Below, piece after piece: positions 53,484 through 62,496 of a DNA stretch of 64,000 nt; position 1 is the stretch's first letter, and every line of letters begins with the position of its first letter. Source of the DNA: Paenibacillus melissococcoides (GTDB taxonomy: Bacteria; Bacillota; Bacilli; Paenibacillales; Paenibacillaceae); the NCBI GenBank assembly GCA_944800085.1, contig CALYLO010000002.1:186001-250000 (forward strand). The letters are read 5' to 3'. Both the position numbers and the translations under genes were made by a program. The notes beneath the pieces were generated by a model. That model searched no databases. It was not told the origin of the DNA and saw only the letters and a list, made by a program, of their open reading frames with translations.

Positions 53484-53993
53484 TTACTTAGCCGAAGCGA
53501 GAGCTTCCTCAGCCAGCTTCACAAAGCCGACAACGTGGATGGATACGCCGGAGATTGCATCCTGGGTGCCGTCATCTTTCACTGCGATGGCCGCAGGATC
53601 TTGCTTCGCAATCAGCTCTTCTTCCATTTTTTTGGCCTGCTCGCTCCATTCCAGTTCGGAACCGGCTTTCTTCATGCCGTACTCTTCGCCCAGCTCTTTT
53701 TTCGTTTTTCCGCCTTCTTTACTCACGGCGTCCCAGTTTACTTCAGCAATTTTACCGTCTTTCACGGTGATATCGAGCGTATCTTTCCAACCGGATTTCT
53801 CGTCGAATTCACCGGCTTCGGCATGGTACGTGCCATCTTTATATTGGCCTTGGGCTTGGCCTTCGCCTTGTTCCGCCGGAGTTGTTGTCTCCGTATTTGG
53901 GGTTGCTGTAGTATCTTCTTTCTTATCTCCACAGCCTGCCAGCATTCCCACTACCAAGACAGCAGACAAAAGCAATGCAATTTTCTTTTTCAT
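53484..53993 (-). CDS. FMN-binding-domain lipoprotein (PplA-like)
   Basis: 169 residues. The signal ends in LAGC with the lipid Cys at 21, then a Thr/Gln-rich spacer (about 25-50) and one FMN_bind domain (YKDGTYHAEAGEF; VKDGKIAEVNWDAVSK). The ApbE-type modification motif is DAISGVS near the C-terminus, with Ser where FMN would be attached and Val replacing the usual Ala. Listeria PplA has two such sites; here one. It is the probable surface electron carrier, flavinylated by the ApbE at 36.1-37.2 kb. AGGTGGGG precedes the ATG at 53993. FNR-like site upstream. Confidence 0.85.
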   Translation of the reverse strand: MKKKIALLLSAVLVVGMLAGCGDKKEDTTATPNTETTTPAEQGEGQAQGQYKDGTYHAEAGEFDEKSGWKDTLDITVKDGKIAEVNWDAVSKEGGKTKKELGEEYGMKKAGSELEWSEQAKKMEEELIAKQDPAAIAVKDDGTQDAISGVSIHVVGFVKLAEEALASAK

Positions 53994-54062
53994 AACCCGT
54001 CCCCACCTCTTCATTATTCAAAAATACTTTGTGAAAAATTTAACTAACCGTTTTACACCATG

Positions 54063-54105
54063 ATTGTAACATCAAGACCAAATATTAGATGTGATATAAG
54101 TCACA
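54063..54105 (-). promoter_or_regulatory. FNR site and -10 box of the FMN lipoprotein gene
   Basis: TGTGA-6-TCACA at 54090-54105 is a perfect FNR consensus. On the minus strand TACAAT (54068-54063) predicts a start near 54056, placing the site centre at -41.5. This is the same spacing and -10 sequence as at the formate/nitrite transporter. Confidence 0.75.
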
Positions 54106-54282
54106 GTCAACCCTAAAATTTAATAATATTAAAATTGTGTTGTTTTCCGGTTGTTTTTCTTATTGTTGCGAACTTTCTCCCATCTTATACAATCGGGAAC
54201 CAAACCGCAATGCTTATTCCGATTCGGCTTGATAACCATATATACACCATATCCGGGCAAGGCAAACCACCGGTCGCGGATT

Positions 54283-54390
54283 GAGCTTGCGGCTTCACGA
54301 GGCAATCTGATGCTCGTCGTTCCGGCGCTGCTGCTGTTCGTGCTGGCACAGCGGCATATTATGCAGGCTTTCGTGTATAGCACCAAATAA
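54283..54390 (+). pseudogene. C-terminal remnant of a sugar ABC permease
   Basis: About 35 codons end ASRGNLMLVVPALLLFVLAQ followed by RHIMQAF, the typical last membrane helix and tail of UgpE/MalG-type permeases. The rest of the gene is absent. It lies just before a broken sugar-binding protein gene, so both come from one lost operon. Confidence 0.55.
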
Positions 54391-54445
54391 AGCTTCTTAC
54401 ATGAATCAATCGCACATCAATGAATGGCAAAGGGGATGGAGAAGG

Positions 54446-55653
54446 ATGAATTCGAATGGGTATCGCAGGAAGCGAATGCGGTCAGCCGTGCTGGCGATGA
54501 TGATGGGGGCGGCGGCATTGTTGTCCGGCTGCGGCGCGACGGCCGCCGGCACGTCCTCGGGAAGCGCATCGGACGCCCAGAAAGGGGGACTCGCCCCGGC
54601 TCCGGCGGCCCAGATCGCTTCCGAACCGGCTGCGGGCTCGCCGGTAGAGATTGAGTTCTGGTATTCCCTGGGCGGAGCGAATGGCGAGCTCATTGAAGCG
54701 ATGACGGCGGATTTCAACGCGTCTCAGGATCAAGTATTCGTCCGGCCGGCTTATCAGGGCGATTATTATACGAACCATTCCAAGGTGCTGGCCGCCGTCG
54801 CGGCCGGCAACCAGCCCGACGTCACGATGATCGAGGTCGCTTCCGTCGGGGCGTTCGCGGACGCGGGCGTCATCGATCCGCTGTCATCATATACGAAGGC
54901 GCGGAGAAGGACTATATCGACGGATTGATGGGCAACTCCTACTGGAAGGATGAGCTGTACGCCATCCCGTTCAACCGTTCGACGCCCTTGCTCTATGTGA
55001 ACAAGGGGCTGCTGAAGGAGTCGGGGCTCAACCCGGAAGGCCCGAAGACTTGGGCGGAGCTGGAGGAATTCGCCCGCAAGCTGACAAAGCGGAAGGGCGG
55101 GAAGACGGTGCGGTACGGCTTCTCTACGCCGATCGACATCTGGTTCTATGAAGCGCTTGTCTTTCAGAGCGGGGGCAGCATCTTGACCGAGGACAACAAG
55201 CAGCTTGCGCTGCTGAACGAAGCGGGGAAGGCGCCGCTTGAATTCTGGTCGCGCATGATTAAGGAAGGCATCATGAAGAATCCGCCGGGCGGCGCGAATC
55301 TGGCCGTGCTCGCGGCACCGTCTACGGAGAAGAAGCAGGCGGCGTAGAAGTTCATTCAGTGGATGACCGCTCCGGAGCAGACGATACGCTGGTCGCAAGG
55401 CTCGGGGTATATGCCGGTCAGCAAGACCGCGGTGGAGTCGGACGCCTTGAAGGAGGCCTTCGCCAAGGATCCGAACTTCAAGGTCGCGATCGATCAACTG
55501 CAATATGGCAAGGCGCGTCCGATGGTGCCCGGCTATAAGGAATTGCAGGAGGTTATCATGACCGAGATCCAACGGGTCATCCTGGGCCAGGCGACGCCGG
55601 ACGAAGCGCTGCAGGCCGCGACGGACAAGGCGAACAAGCTGCTGCGCAAATAA
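54446..55653 (+). pseudogene. sugar/glycerol-3-phosphate ABC binding protein, multiply broken
   Basis: A lipoprotein start (ALLSGCG) and SBP family 1 core (VEIEFWYSLGGANGELIEAM; QPDVTMIEVAS) are followed by a frameshift at about 54890-54925. Sense resumes with GNSYWKDELYAIPFNRSTPLLYVNK. Around 55280 a block of some 60-80 residues is missing (KEGIMKNPP joined to GGANLAVL). TAG at 55345-55347 stands where Trp is usual (KKQAA-W-KFIQWM). The normal C-terminus then follows. Clearly inactive. Confidence 0.8.
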
Positions 55654-55690
55654 AGGACGGCTGACCGGGCAGAAGAACCGGAACGCACAG

Positions 55691-55725
55691 AAGCACCTCC
55701 CCGCAATCCTGGGGAAGGTGCTTCT
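55691..55725. terminator. bidirectional terminator
   Basis: AAGCACCT and CCCC pair with GGGG and AGGTGCTT around an 8-base loop, followed by CTTCT. Confidence 0.7.
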
Positions 55726-55754
55726 TCTGTATGCCCGGAAGGGCCTCGGACCCG

Positions 55755-56789
55755 TTAAGGCGTCCGCTCTCTGCGGAGCACCTCCTCCGTCCAGCGGGCG
55801 ATAAGGCGTTCGCGGTTCCGTCCCGCCCAGTCCTGATCGTAGGAAATGACATTCAGCCGATCCAACGGGAAGGCTTCCTCCGGCGATTCGGCATCGCGGT
55901 GGGTGAGGAGCTGGTAATTCCCGACCTGCTTGCCGAGCTCCTGGGCCTGCTTCGAGAGCGCCCAATCGACGAACAGCCTCGCTTCATGCTCCTGGGGCGC
56001 TCCCTGGATGATGCCGACGGCGCCGATCTCGTACCCGGTTCCTTCCTTCGGGAAGCTGATGACGATGTTGCGGAATCCTTCCTTATAAAACTTGAGCGCG
56101 TCATGGGAAAACATGACGGCGGTGCCGACCTCGCCCATGCCAACGGTGCGGCCGGGAACGCTGCCCGACGTCGTGTAGATGACGTTCTGATCGTGCAGCC
56201 GCTTCAAATAGCGGAACGCCTCGTCTTCGCCGAAGAGCTGCACCAAGGTGGCGAGCGTTGTATAGGCCGTTCCGGATGAACGCGGATCGGGCATCGTAAT
56301 CATGCCGCGGTAGGCCGGACTCAGCAGATCGTTCCATGATTGCGGCGCTTCGCCGCCCACTTCCTGCAGCCACGTCTTGTTCGAGACGAAGGCGATGGAG
56401 CCGACGTAGATGCCGGTCCAATAGCCGTCCTTGTCCCGGTACATCGGATCGATCATCGCCGCGTTCGGCGATACGTAAGGGGAGAGCAGCCCTTCCGACT
56501 TGGCCTGCACGAACGTATCGGAAGGCCCGCCGAACCAGATGCTCGCCTTCGGCTGCTCCCGCTCTGCCCGGATGCGGGACAGAATCTCCCCGTTCGCCAT
56601 CCGGACATAGGACACTTTGATGCCGGTCTGCTTCTGGAATGTCTCGATCGCTTTGATGGCGTGATCCTCATACAGGCCGGCATAGATCGTCAGCGTCCCC
56701 TTCGGTTCGGTCCCGCAGGAGGCCAACAGGAGCAGAAGCGGCATGCAGAGGGACAGCATCACCAGATGTCGTATTTTCGAAGCGCGCAT
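55755..56789 (-). CDS. ABC binding protein, ferric-iron (FbpA) type, second copy
   Basis: 344 residues, lipoprotein (LLASC). Cluster of FbpA/PhnS-like periplasmic-binding proteins: LTIYAGLYEDHAIKAIETF start, ASIWFGGPSDTFVQAK, DGYWTGIYVGSIAFVSN, and SSGTAYTTLATL. It probably binds Fe(III) or a phosphonate/anion; the ligand is not certain. It closes the operon after the permease and ATPase genes and is a paralogue of the broken first gene, sharing the YTTSGSVPGRTVGMGE region. Confidence 0.85.
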   Translation of the reverse strand: MRASKIRHLVMLSLCMPLLLLLASCGTEPKGTLTIYAGLYEDHAIKAIETFQKQTGIKVSYVRMANGEILSRIRAEREQPKASIWFGGPSDTFVQAKSEGLLSPYVSPNAAMIDPMYRDKDGYWTGIYVGSIAFVSNKTWLQEVGGEAPQSWNDLLSPAYRGMITMPDPRSSGTAYTTLATLVQLFGEDEAFRYLKRLHDQNVIYTTSGSVPGRTVGMGEVGTAVMFSHDALKFYKEGFRNIVISFPKEGTGYEIGAVGIIQGAPQEHEARLFVDWALSKQAQELGKQVGNYQLLTHRDAESPEEAFPLDRLNVISYDQDWAGRNRERLIARWTEEVLRRERTP

Positions 56790-56836
56790 GCTTATCCCTC
56801 CCTGTATAGAATGGCATCTGCCGTCAAGCCTTCCCT

Positions 56837-57901
56837 TTAGATAACGTGCAGCGATTGTTCCGCGAACCGGAGCGAGACGAAGTCCCCGGCCCGGAACACA
56901 TGATCCAGAATCGGATTATGCTCCGTAATCTGCAGCGTCTGTCCTTCGTACTCGACTTCGTATTCCTGGGTCTGGCCCATAAAGACGCTCTTGACCACCG
57001 TCCCGACATGCGATGCGCCGGCTTCGGCCAACGAGACCGCCTCCGGGCGGATAACGACGGTGACCCGATCCTGCGGCTTATGCTTCGTGCGTCTCACCCG
57101 CAGATCGCCGGAGGCGGTGGCGACGGTCATATGGCCGTCCTCTACGCTCTTCACCGTGCCTTCAATGAAGTTCGCGGTGCCGATGAAGTCGGCGACGAAC
57201 TTCGTCTTCGGGCGTTGATAGATTTCAACCGGGGATCCGACCTGTTCGATCTTCCCCTTGTTCATGACGATAATCTGATCGCTCATGCTCATCGCTTCGC
57301 TCTGATCATGCGTCACATAGATGGCCGTAATGCCGATCTGCTGCTGAATGCGGCGAATCTCGTCGCGCATGACGAGGCGCAGCTTCGCGTCCAGATTGGA
57401 CAGCGGCTCGTCGAACAGCAGCACGCCGGGCTCCATGACAAGCGCGCGCGCCAGCGCGACCCGCTGCTGCTGGCCGCCGGACAGCTGCGACGGCATGCGA
57501 TCCTTGTATTCCCGCAAGTTCATTATATCCAAGACCGAGTCGACTTTGGAGCGAATTTGGTCTTTGGACATTTTCTTGATGCGGAGCCCGTAGGCGACGT
57601 TGTCGAACATGTTCAAGTGGGGGAACAGCGCGTACGACTGGAACACCATCGTGCAGTCGCGCTTGTTCGGAGGAATCGGATTCACCAATTCGTCTCCGAA
57701 ATAGATGCTTCCCGACGTGATTTCCTCGAATCCGGCGATCATGCGCAGCGTGGTCGTCTTGCCGCAGCCGGACGGGCCGAGCAGCGTCACGAATTGGCCG
57801 GCTTCAATCTCCAGATGGATATCCGACACGGCATACGAGGTGTTCCCCTGTCCGTCCGCGTACGCCTTGGAGACTTGTTGCAATGTTACAGATTTGGCCA
57901 T
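56837..57901 (-). CDS. ABC transporter ATPase, FbpC/PotA type
   Basis: 354 residues. Walker A GPSGCGKTT, Q-loop FQSYALFPHL, signature LSGGQQQR, Walker B VLLFDEPLSNLDA, switch His in YVTHDQSEAM, then a C-terminal TOBE domain (about 250-354). It energises the two-domain permease upstream. AAGGAGG precedes the ATG. Confidence 0.9.
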   Translation of the reverse strand: MAKSVTLQQVSKAYADGQGNTSYAVSDIHLEIEAGQFVTLLGPSGCGKTTTLRMIAGFEEITSGSIYFGDELVNPIPPNKRDCTMVFQSYALFPHLNMFDNVAYGLRIKKMSKDQIRSKVDSVLDIMNLREYKDRMPSQLSGGQQQRVALARALVMEPGVLLFDEPLSNLDAKLRLVMRDEIRRIQQQIGITAIYVTHDQSEAMSMSDQIIVMNKGKIEQVGSPVEIYQRPKTKFVADFIGTANFIEGTVKSVEDGHMTVATASGDLRVRRTKHKPQDRVTVVIRPEAVSLAEAGASHVGTVVKSVFMGQTQEYEVEYEGQTLQITEHNPILDHVFRAGDFVSLRFAEQSLHVI

Positions 57902-57936
57902 GATGTAGCTTCCTCCTTATGGGACGTATCGATTGA

Positions 57937-59592
57937 CTACGCGGATCGCTCCGACCCGCCGAACCAGGCGACGAGCGCATTGAGCAGCGCCATGGCGATG
58001 ATCATGATAACGATGAGTATCGTGCAGTAGGCGCTGGCGACCCCGATGCGGCCCGCCTCGACCTGGGCCAGGATGGAGGCCGTAATCAGGTTGAACTTGG
58101 CCGATATCAAGAAGATGACGGCGCTCATCGCGGTCATGCTCTTCACGAAGCTGTAGACGAGCCCGCTGAAGAAGGCCGGCTTGATCAGCGGCAGGACGAC
58201 GCTCGTGAAGTTCTTGTACTGGCCGGCGCCCAGATTGGTGGCCGCTTCCTCGATAGCCGGGTCGATCTGCTGCAGCGAGGCAATCCCGGAGCGGATGCCG
58301 ACCGGCATCGCCCGCACGACGAAGGCGGCGATAATGATGACCGCCGTTCCCGTCAAAGCCAGCGGCGCCTTGTTGAACGACAGAATGTATCCGATCCCGA
58401 TGACGGTGCCCGGCACGGCGATCGAGAGCATGCTGATCGCTTCCAGCGCCTTTTTGCCGAAGAAGCGCTTGCGCACGATAAGGAAGGCGATAATCATGCC
58501 GAGGAGCCCTGCGATTGGCGTCGCGATGAGGGACAGCATCAGGGTGTCGCCCATCGCTTTTTGTCCAAGCGAGAAGACGTACTTATAATGATCCAGCGTG
58601 AAGCTGTTGTTGATGCCCCACAGCTTGATGAAGGAGCCGATCGGGACGAGCACATAGAACGCGATGACGATAACGGACATCAGCGTGCAGAAGGCGAACA
58701 GCATATGCTTGACGGGGCCGGACTCGATCATGCGGCGTCCGCCCGTCGGCTTCCCGGTCACGGTGACGTAGCTCTTCTTGCCCACCCAGAACTTCTGCAG
58801 GGCATAGACGATGAGCGTAATCATAAGCAGCAGCATGGCGAGCGCCGCGCCGGCCTGCATGTCGTAGCTGCCGACCGCCTGCAGATAGATTTCGCGGGCG
58901 ACCGTCGAATAGTTCCCCCCGATGGTCATCGGGTTCCCGAAGTCAGCCAGCGACTGCACGAAGACGAGCAGGAACGCGTTGGCAATGCCGGGAACGGAGA
59001 GCGGCAACGTGACGGTCAGGAACGTCTTGAGGCGGCTCGCGCCCATGTTCTGGCTCGCTTCCTCCAGCGCGGGACTGATCGAACGAAGCAGCCCGGCGAG
59101 CGTCAGGAAGGCGACCGGGAAGAAGGTGAGCGTCTGCACCAGCACAAGGCCCTGCAGCCCGTATATATTGGCGTTCTCCAAGCCAAGCAAATGCTTGGTC
59201 ACCAGCCCCTGCTTCCCGAGCAGCAGCATCGCGGACAGCGCGATGACGAACGGCGGGGAGATGACAGGCAGGATGGCGATGCCGTTGAACAGCTTTTTGA
59301 ATGGAACCTTCACGTAAGCGAACGTATAGGCGAACACATAAGCAATCGCCGTGGAGATCGTCGAGACGATCAAGGCCAGCACCAGGGAGTTCGTCAATGA
59401 CTCGAACAGTTGGCCGCCCGACAGCACCCGCTGGTAGCCCTCCGTGCCGAATTGGCCTGCGTTGGTCAGCAAGCTCGACTTCATGATTTGAAATAACGGA
59501 TATACGATGAAGACCAATAAGCTGAGCATCACGAGCGCAATGCAGACGAACAGCAGCGGCTCCCGTTTGAATCTTGTCAACAGACGGGCCAT
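57937..59592 (-). CDS. ABC transporter permease, FbpB type (fused two-domain)
   Basis: 551 residues with two tandem binding-protein-dependent permease domains and about 12 membrane segments. Each domain carries the EAA loop: ALEEASQNMGASRLKTFLTV and AIEEAATNLGAGQYKNFTSV. The length suits the iron-type or aminoethylphosphonate family, where one protein provides both channel halves. GAGAGGAG precedes the ATG. Confidence 0.9.
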   Translation of the reverse strand: MARLLTRFKREPLLFVCIALVMLSLLVFIVYPLFQIMKSSLLTNAGQFGTEGYQRVLSGGQLFESLTNSLVLALIVSTISTAIAYVFAYTFAYVKVPFKKLFNGIAILPVISPPFVIALSAMLLLGKQGLVTKHLLGLENANIYGLQGLVLVQTLTFFPVAFLTLAGLLRSISPALEEASQNMGASRLKTFLTVTLPLSVPGIANAFLLVFVQSLADFGNPMTIGGNYSTVAREIYLQAVGSYDMQAGAALAMLLLMITLIVYALQKFWVGKKSYVTVTGKPTGGRRMIESGPVKHMLFAFCTLMSVIVIAFYVLVPIGSFIKLWGINNSFTLDHYKYVFSLGQKAMGDTLMLSLIATPIAGLLGMIIAFLIVRKRFFGKKALEAISMLSIAVPGTVIGIGYILSFNKAPLALTGTAVIIIAAFVVRAMPVGIRSGIASLQQIDPAIEEAATNLGAGQYKNFTSVVLPLIKPAFFSGLVYSFVKSMTAMSAVIFLISAKFNLITASILAQVEAGRIGVASAYCTILIVIMIIAMALLNALVAWFGGSERSA

Positions 59593-59665
59593 TCCAGGTC
59601 TCTCCTCTCATGATGTAATGCAGCGCTGTTCCGGAGGGCCGGAGACCGGCCCGTGGACAGACGCG

Positions 59666-60720
59666 TTATTTCTTGTTGACTTCTTTGTTCCATTTGTCGA
59701 TGAGGCGCTGGCGCTCATTGCCCGCTTCCATCACATCGTAGTCAATCGTATGAATGTCGGACAGCTTGATCGCCTTGTCCGGCCCGACCGCTTCCGGGTT
59801 GGTCAAGTTCTGGAAGCTGCCGACCCGCTTGCCGACTTCCTGCGCGCTTGGCGAGAGCGACCAGTCGATGAATTTTTTCGCCAGCTCCTGATTTTTGGAA
59901 TTTTTGATAATCGCGACGGCTCCCGTCTCATACCCGGTTCCGTCTTCCGGTATCGTCAGCACGAGGCTGTCGAAGCCCTCTTCCTGATACTTGATGATGT
60001 CATGCGCGAACAGCACCCCGACACCGGCTTCGCCCATGCCGACCATGCGCCCCGGAGGAGCGTCGTATACTGCTGCACCTGAGGATGCAGCTTTTTCAAG
60101 TATTCGAAGCCCTGCTCCTCGCCGCCGAACGCCTTCAAGATCGTGTATACCGCCGAGTACGCGGTGCCGGACGAGGCCGGGTTGGCCATGACGAGCTCGC
60201 CCTTGAATGCCGGGTTCAGCAGATCCTCCCATTTCGTAGGCGCTTCGACGCCTTTCTTCTCCAGGAATTCCTTATTGGCCGCGAATCCGAGCGGCGCGAC
60301 GTAAATGCCGGTCCAATAGCCCTCCGGATCTTTATATTTCGGATCGATTTTGTCCGCAATCGGCGATTGGTACGGCTGCAGCAGATCTTCGCTCACCGCC
60401 TGCACGAAGGTGTCGGCCGGCCCGCCATACCAGATATCGGCTTGCGGATTGTCCTTCTCGGCCCGGATCTTGGCGAGAATCTCGCCGCCGGACATCCGGA
60501 TCATCTCGGCTTCGATGCCCGTATCCGCGGTGAACTGCTTCATCGCCTCCACGGCATGGTCCTCCTGGAAGCCGACATAGACGGTCAGCTTGCCGGATGC
60601 CGCCGGCTTGTCTCCCTGGGCGCCGTCCGCCGCCGTGCCGGATGAGCCGGACGAACCGCAGCCCGCGAACAGGGCGGCCATCAAGACGAGTGAAGTGAGC
60701 ATGCTTGTCCATTTTCTCAT
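59666..60720 (-). pseudogene. ABC binding protein, FbpA type, first copy, frameshifted
   Basis: A lipoprotein (LFAGC) reading normally to QVQQYTT near 60060, where a small deletion shifts the frame. Sense resumes as GRMVGMGEAGVGVLFAHDI and continues to the end at 59666. Compared with the intact paralogue at 55.8-56.8 kb, a few residues (SGS-type) are missing at the break. AAGGGGG precedes the ATG at 60720. First gene of the operon; the second copy may compensate. Confidence 0.8.
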
Positions 60721-60810
60721 TGTGTAGATCCCCCTTGGCTTGATTTGGCTCCATTATATTGGATACGCTTACATGGGTGTGAGTCCAAGTTCCTGCCGTT
60801 TGCTGCGGCA

Positions 60811-60857
60811 AAAAAATAGTACCTTGCCTCGGGCGCGGGGCCGTTCGGGCAAGGTAC
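60811..60857 (-). terminator. terminator after the PTS operon
   Basis: On the minus strand GTACCTTGCC pairs with GGCAAGGTAC around a 19-base loop and is followed by TATTTTTTTG. Confidence 0.85.
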
Positions 60858-60914
60858 TTAATACATGCGAATATTCGTTATCTTCCGGTGATGAGTTCCG
60901 GAGCGGCGCCTCGC

Positions 60915-62180
60915 TCAATAGAACAGCCGCACAATCGAATGGACGGCCACCCCGATGACGGAGAAGTCGCTGTCGGCGAAGGTCGCCCGCAGGAAACCCA
61001 GATTCGACAGCAGCGGAATCAGCAGCACCGGCAGCATCGTGATGACGAAGCCGTGGATGAGGGAGGCGGCGATCATGCCTGTTCGTCCGCCCGTCTTGTA
61101 GGCGATGACGCTCGCCGCGCCGCCCGAGAAAAAATGCGGGATGACGCCGGGAATGATGACCGTATATTGAAATTGGAGCAGCACGATCATCGCGACAATG
61201 CCGCCCGCGAAGCTGAGAAAAAAGCCGAACATGGCCGCGAACGGCGAATATTTGAACAGCACCGGGCAATCGAGCGCAGGGATGGCCCCTGGCACGAACC
61301 GATCGGCGATGCCTTTGAACGCGGGGATAATCTCGGACAGCATCATGCGGACCCCGGCCAGGATGATATAGCATCCGCCCGCGAACCAGGTCGCCTGGAT
61401 CAGCGAGACGACGATAAAATGCCGTCCCGAGAACATCTCCTCCATACGGTTGGACGGCGTGAACAAGCCGGAGACGAGGAACAAGCCGAAGGTGAACACC
61501 GTGATGACGCTCATATGGTCCTGGAAAAAGGCGCGCAGCTTCTGCAGCTTCGCCGGCTCGGGCGGCTCGGAGCCCGGGCGGAACCAGGAGGCGATCCAGC
61601 CGCTCAGGACGTAGCCGATGCTGTTGAAATGCCCGATGGCGAACTGGTCGTCTCCCGTTGTCTTGCGGACATAGGGCTGGGCGATGAAGGGGCCAAGCGA
61701 TATCGCGGCCGCCAGCACCGTCGCGCCCATAAGGACCGTCTGCCAGAGCGGCAAAGCCATCGACATGAGCAGCCCGGCCAGCATGGAGGCCATGAACAGC
61801 ATATGGTGGCCCGTCAGAAAGACGTATTTGATCGGCGTGAAGCGGGCGATCACGAGATGAAGCGCCATGCCGAACAGCATAATCAAGGCGATTTCTTCGC
61901 CGTAATTGATTTGGGCAAGGGCGGTGATCGTCTCATTATGCGGAATAATGCCGATGATCTGAAATCCGTTCTGAATGATGGCGGACAGGTTCGACAGGGA
62001 TGAGCCCGCAGCGGCCGCCCCGATCTGGAGCAGCGTATACCCGAGCATCGTCTTGATCGTGCCGTTGGCCAGCCGCTGCACCGGCTGCTTCTGCAGCAGA
62101 AGGCCGAGGAAGGCGATGAAGCCGAGCAGAAGGGCGGGCTCCCCGAGCAAACCTTTGTTAATGAATTGGGCGGGGTTCAT
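60915..62180 (-). CDS. ulaA: PTS EIIC, ascorbate type (UlaA/SgaT)
   Basis: 421 residues with about ten or eleven membrane segments, the UlaA fold. NGTIKTMLGYTLLQIGAAAA near the start and HFNSIGYVLSGW, HFFSGGAASVIAYKTGG in the middle and C-terminal parts are typical. Imports L-ascorbate or a related sugar acid with phosphorylation. It starts 1 base after the ulaB stop. Last gene of the operon. Confidence 0.87.
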   Translation of the reverse strand: MNPAQFINKGLLGEPALLLGFIAFLGLLLQKQPVQRLANGTIKTMLGYTLLQIGAAAAGSSLSNLSAIIQNGFQIIGIIPHNETITALAQINYGEEIALIMLFGMALHLVIARFTPIKYVFLTGHHMLFMASMLAGLLMSMALPLWQTVLMGATVLAAAISLGPFIAQPYVRKTTGDDQFAIGHFNSIGYVLSGWIASWFRPGSEPPEPAKLQKLRAFFQDHMSVITVFTFGLFLVSGLFTPSNRMEEMFSGRHFIVVSLIQATWFAGGCYIILAGVRMMLSEIIPAFKGIADRFVPGAIPALDCPVLFKYSPFAAMFGFFLSFAGGIVAMIVLLQFQYTVIIPGVIPHFFSGGAASVIAYKTGGRTGMIAASLIHGFVITMLPVLLIPLLSNLGFLRATFADSDFSVIGVAVHSIVRLFY

Positions 62181-62181
62181 G

Positions 62182-62496
62182 TCACGTGATATCCTCCCGG
62201 CGTTCTGCGGGCAGCCACTGCCGGAAGGCCGGGCTGTCCAGCAGCTTGCGCTTCAAATATTGGCGGTCCAGGATGTCGTCCAGCCCGATCGCCTCGACGC
62301 CGTGACCGGCGTCCAGGCCATCGATAATGACGGAGGATCCGATGATGATATCGGCGCCGTGGGCATACATGGACGTGACATCCGTATGCTCCACTTCCGC
62401 GGACACGCCCAGTTCCTTCAACAGCGCTTCCAGATTGATTCGGATCATGAGGCTCGTCCCCAGACCGCTGTTGCACGCTACAATTATTTTTCGCAT
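62182..62496 (-). CDS. ulaB: PTS EIIB, ascorbate type (UlaB/SgaB)
   Basis: 104 residues. The phosphocysteine lies in the loop ACNSGLGTS at residue 8. AAGGAGG precedes the ATG at 62496, preferred to a longer frame from 62526. It overlaps the regulator gene's stop and abuts ulaA, so translation is coupled. Confidence 0.9.
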   Translation of the reverse strand: MRKIIVACNSGLGTSLMIRINLEALLKELGVSAEVEHTDVTSMYAHGADIIIGSSVIIDGLDAGHGVEAIGLDDILDRQYLKRKLLDSPAFRQWLPAERREDIT

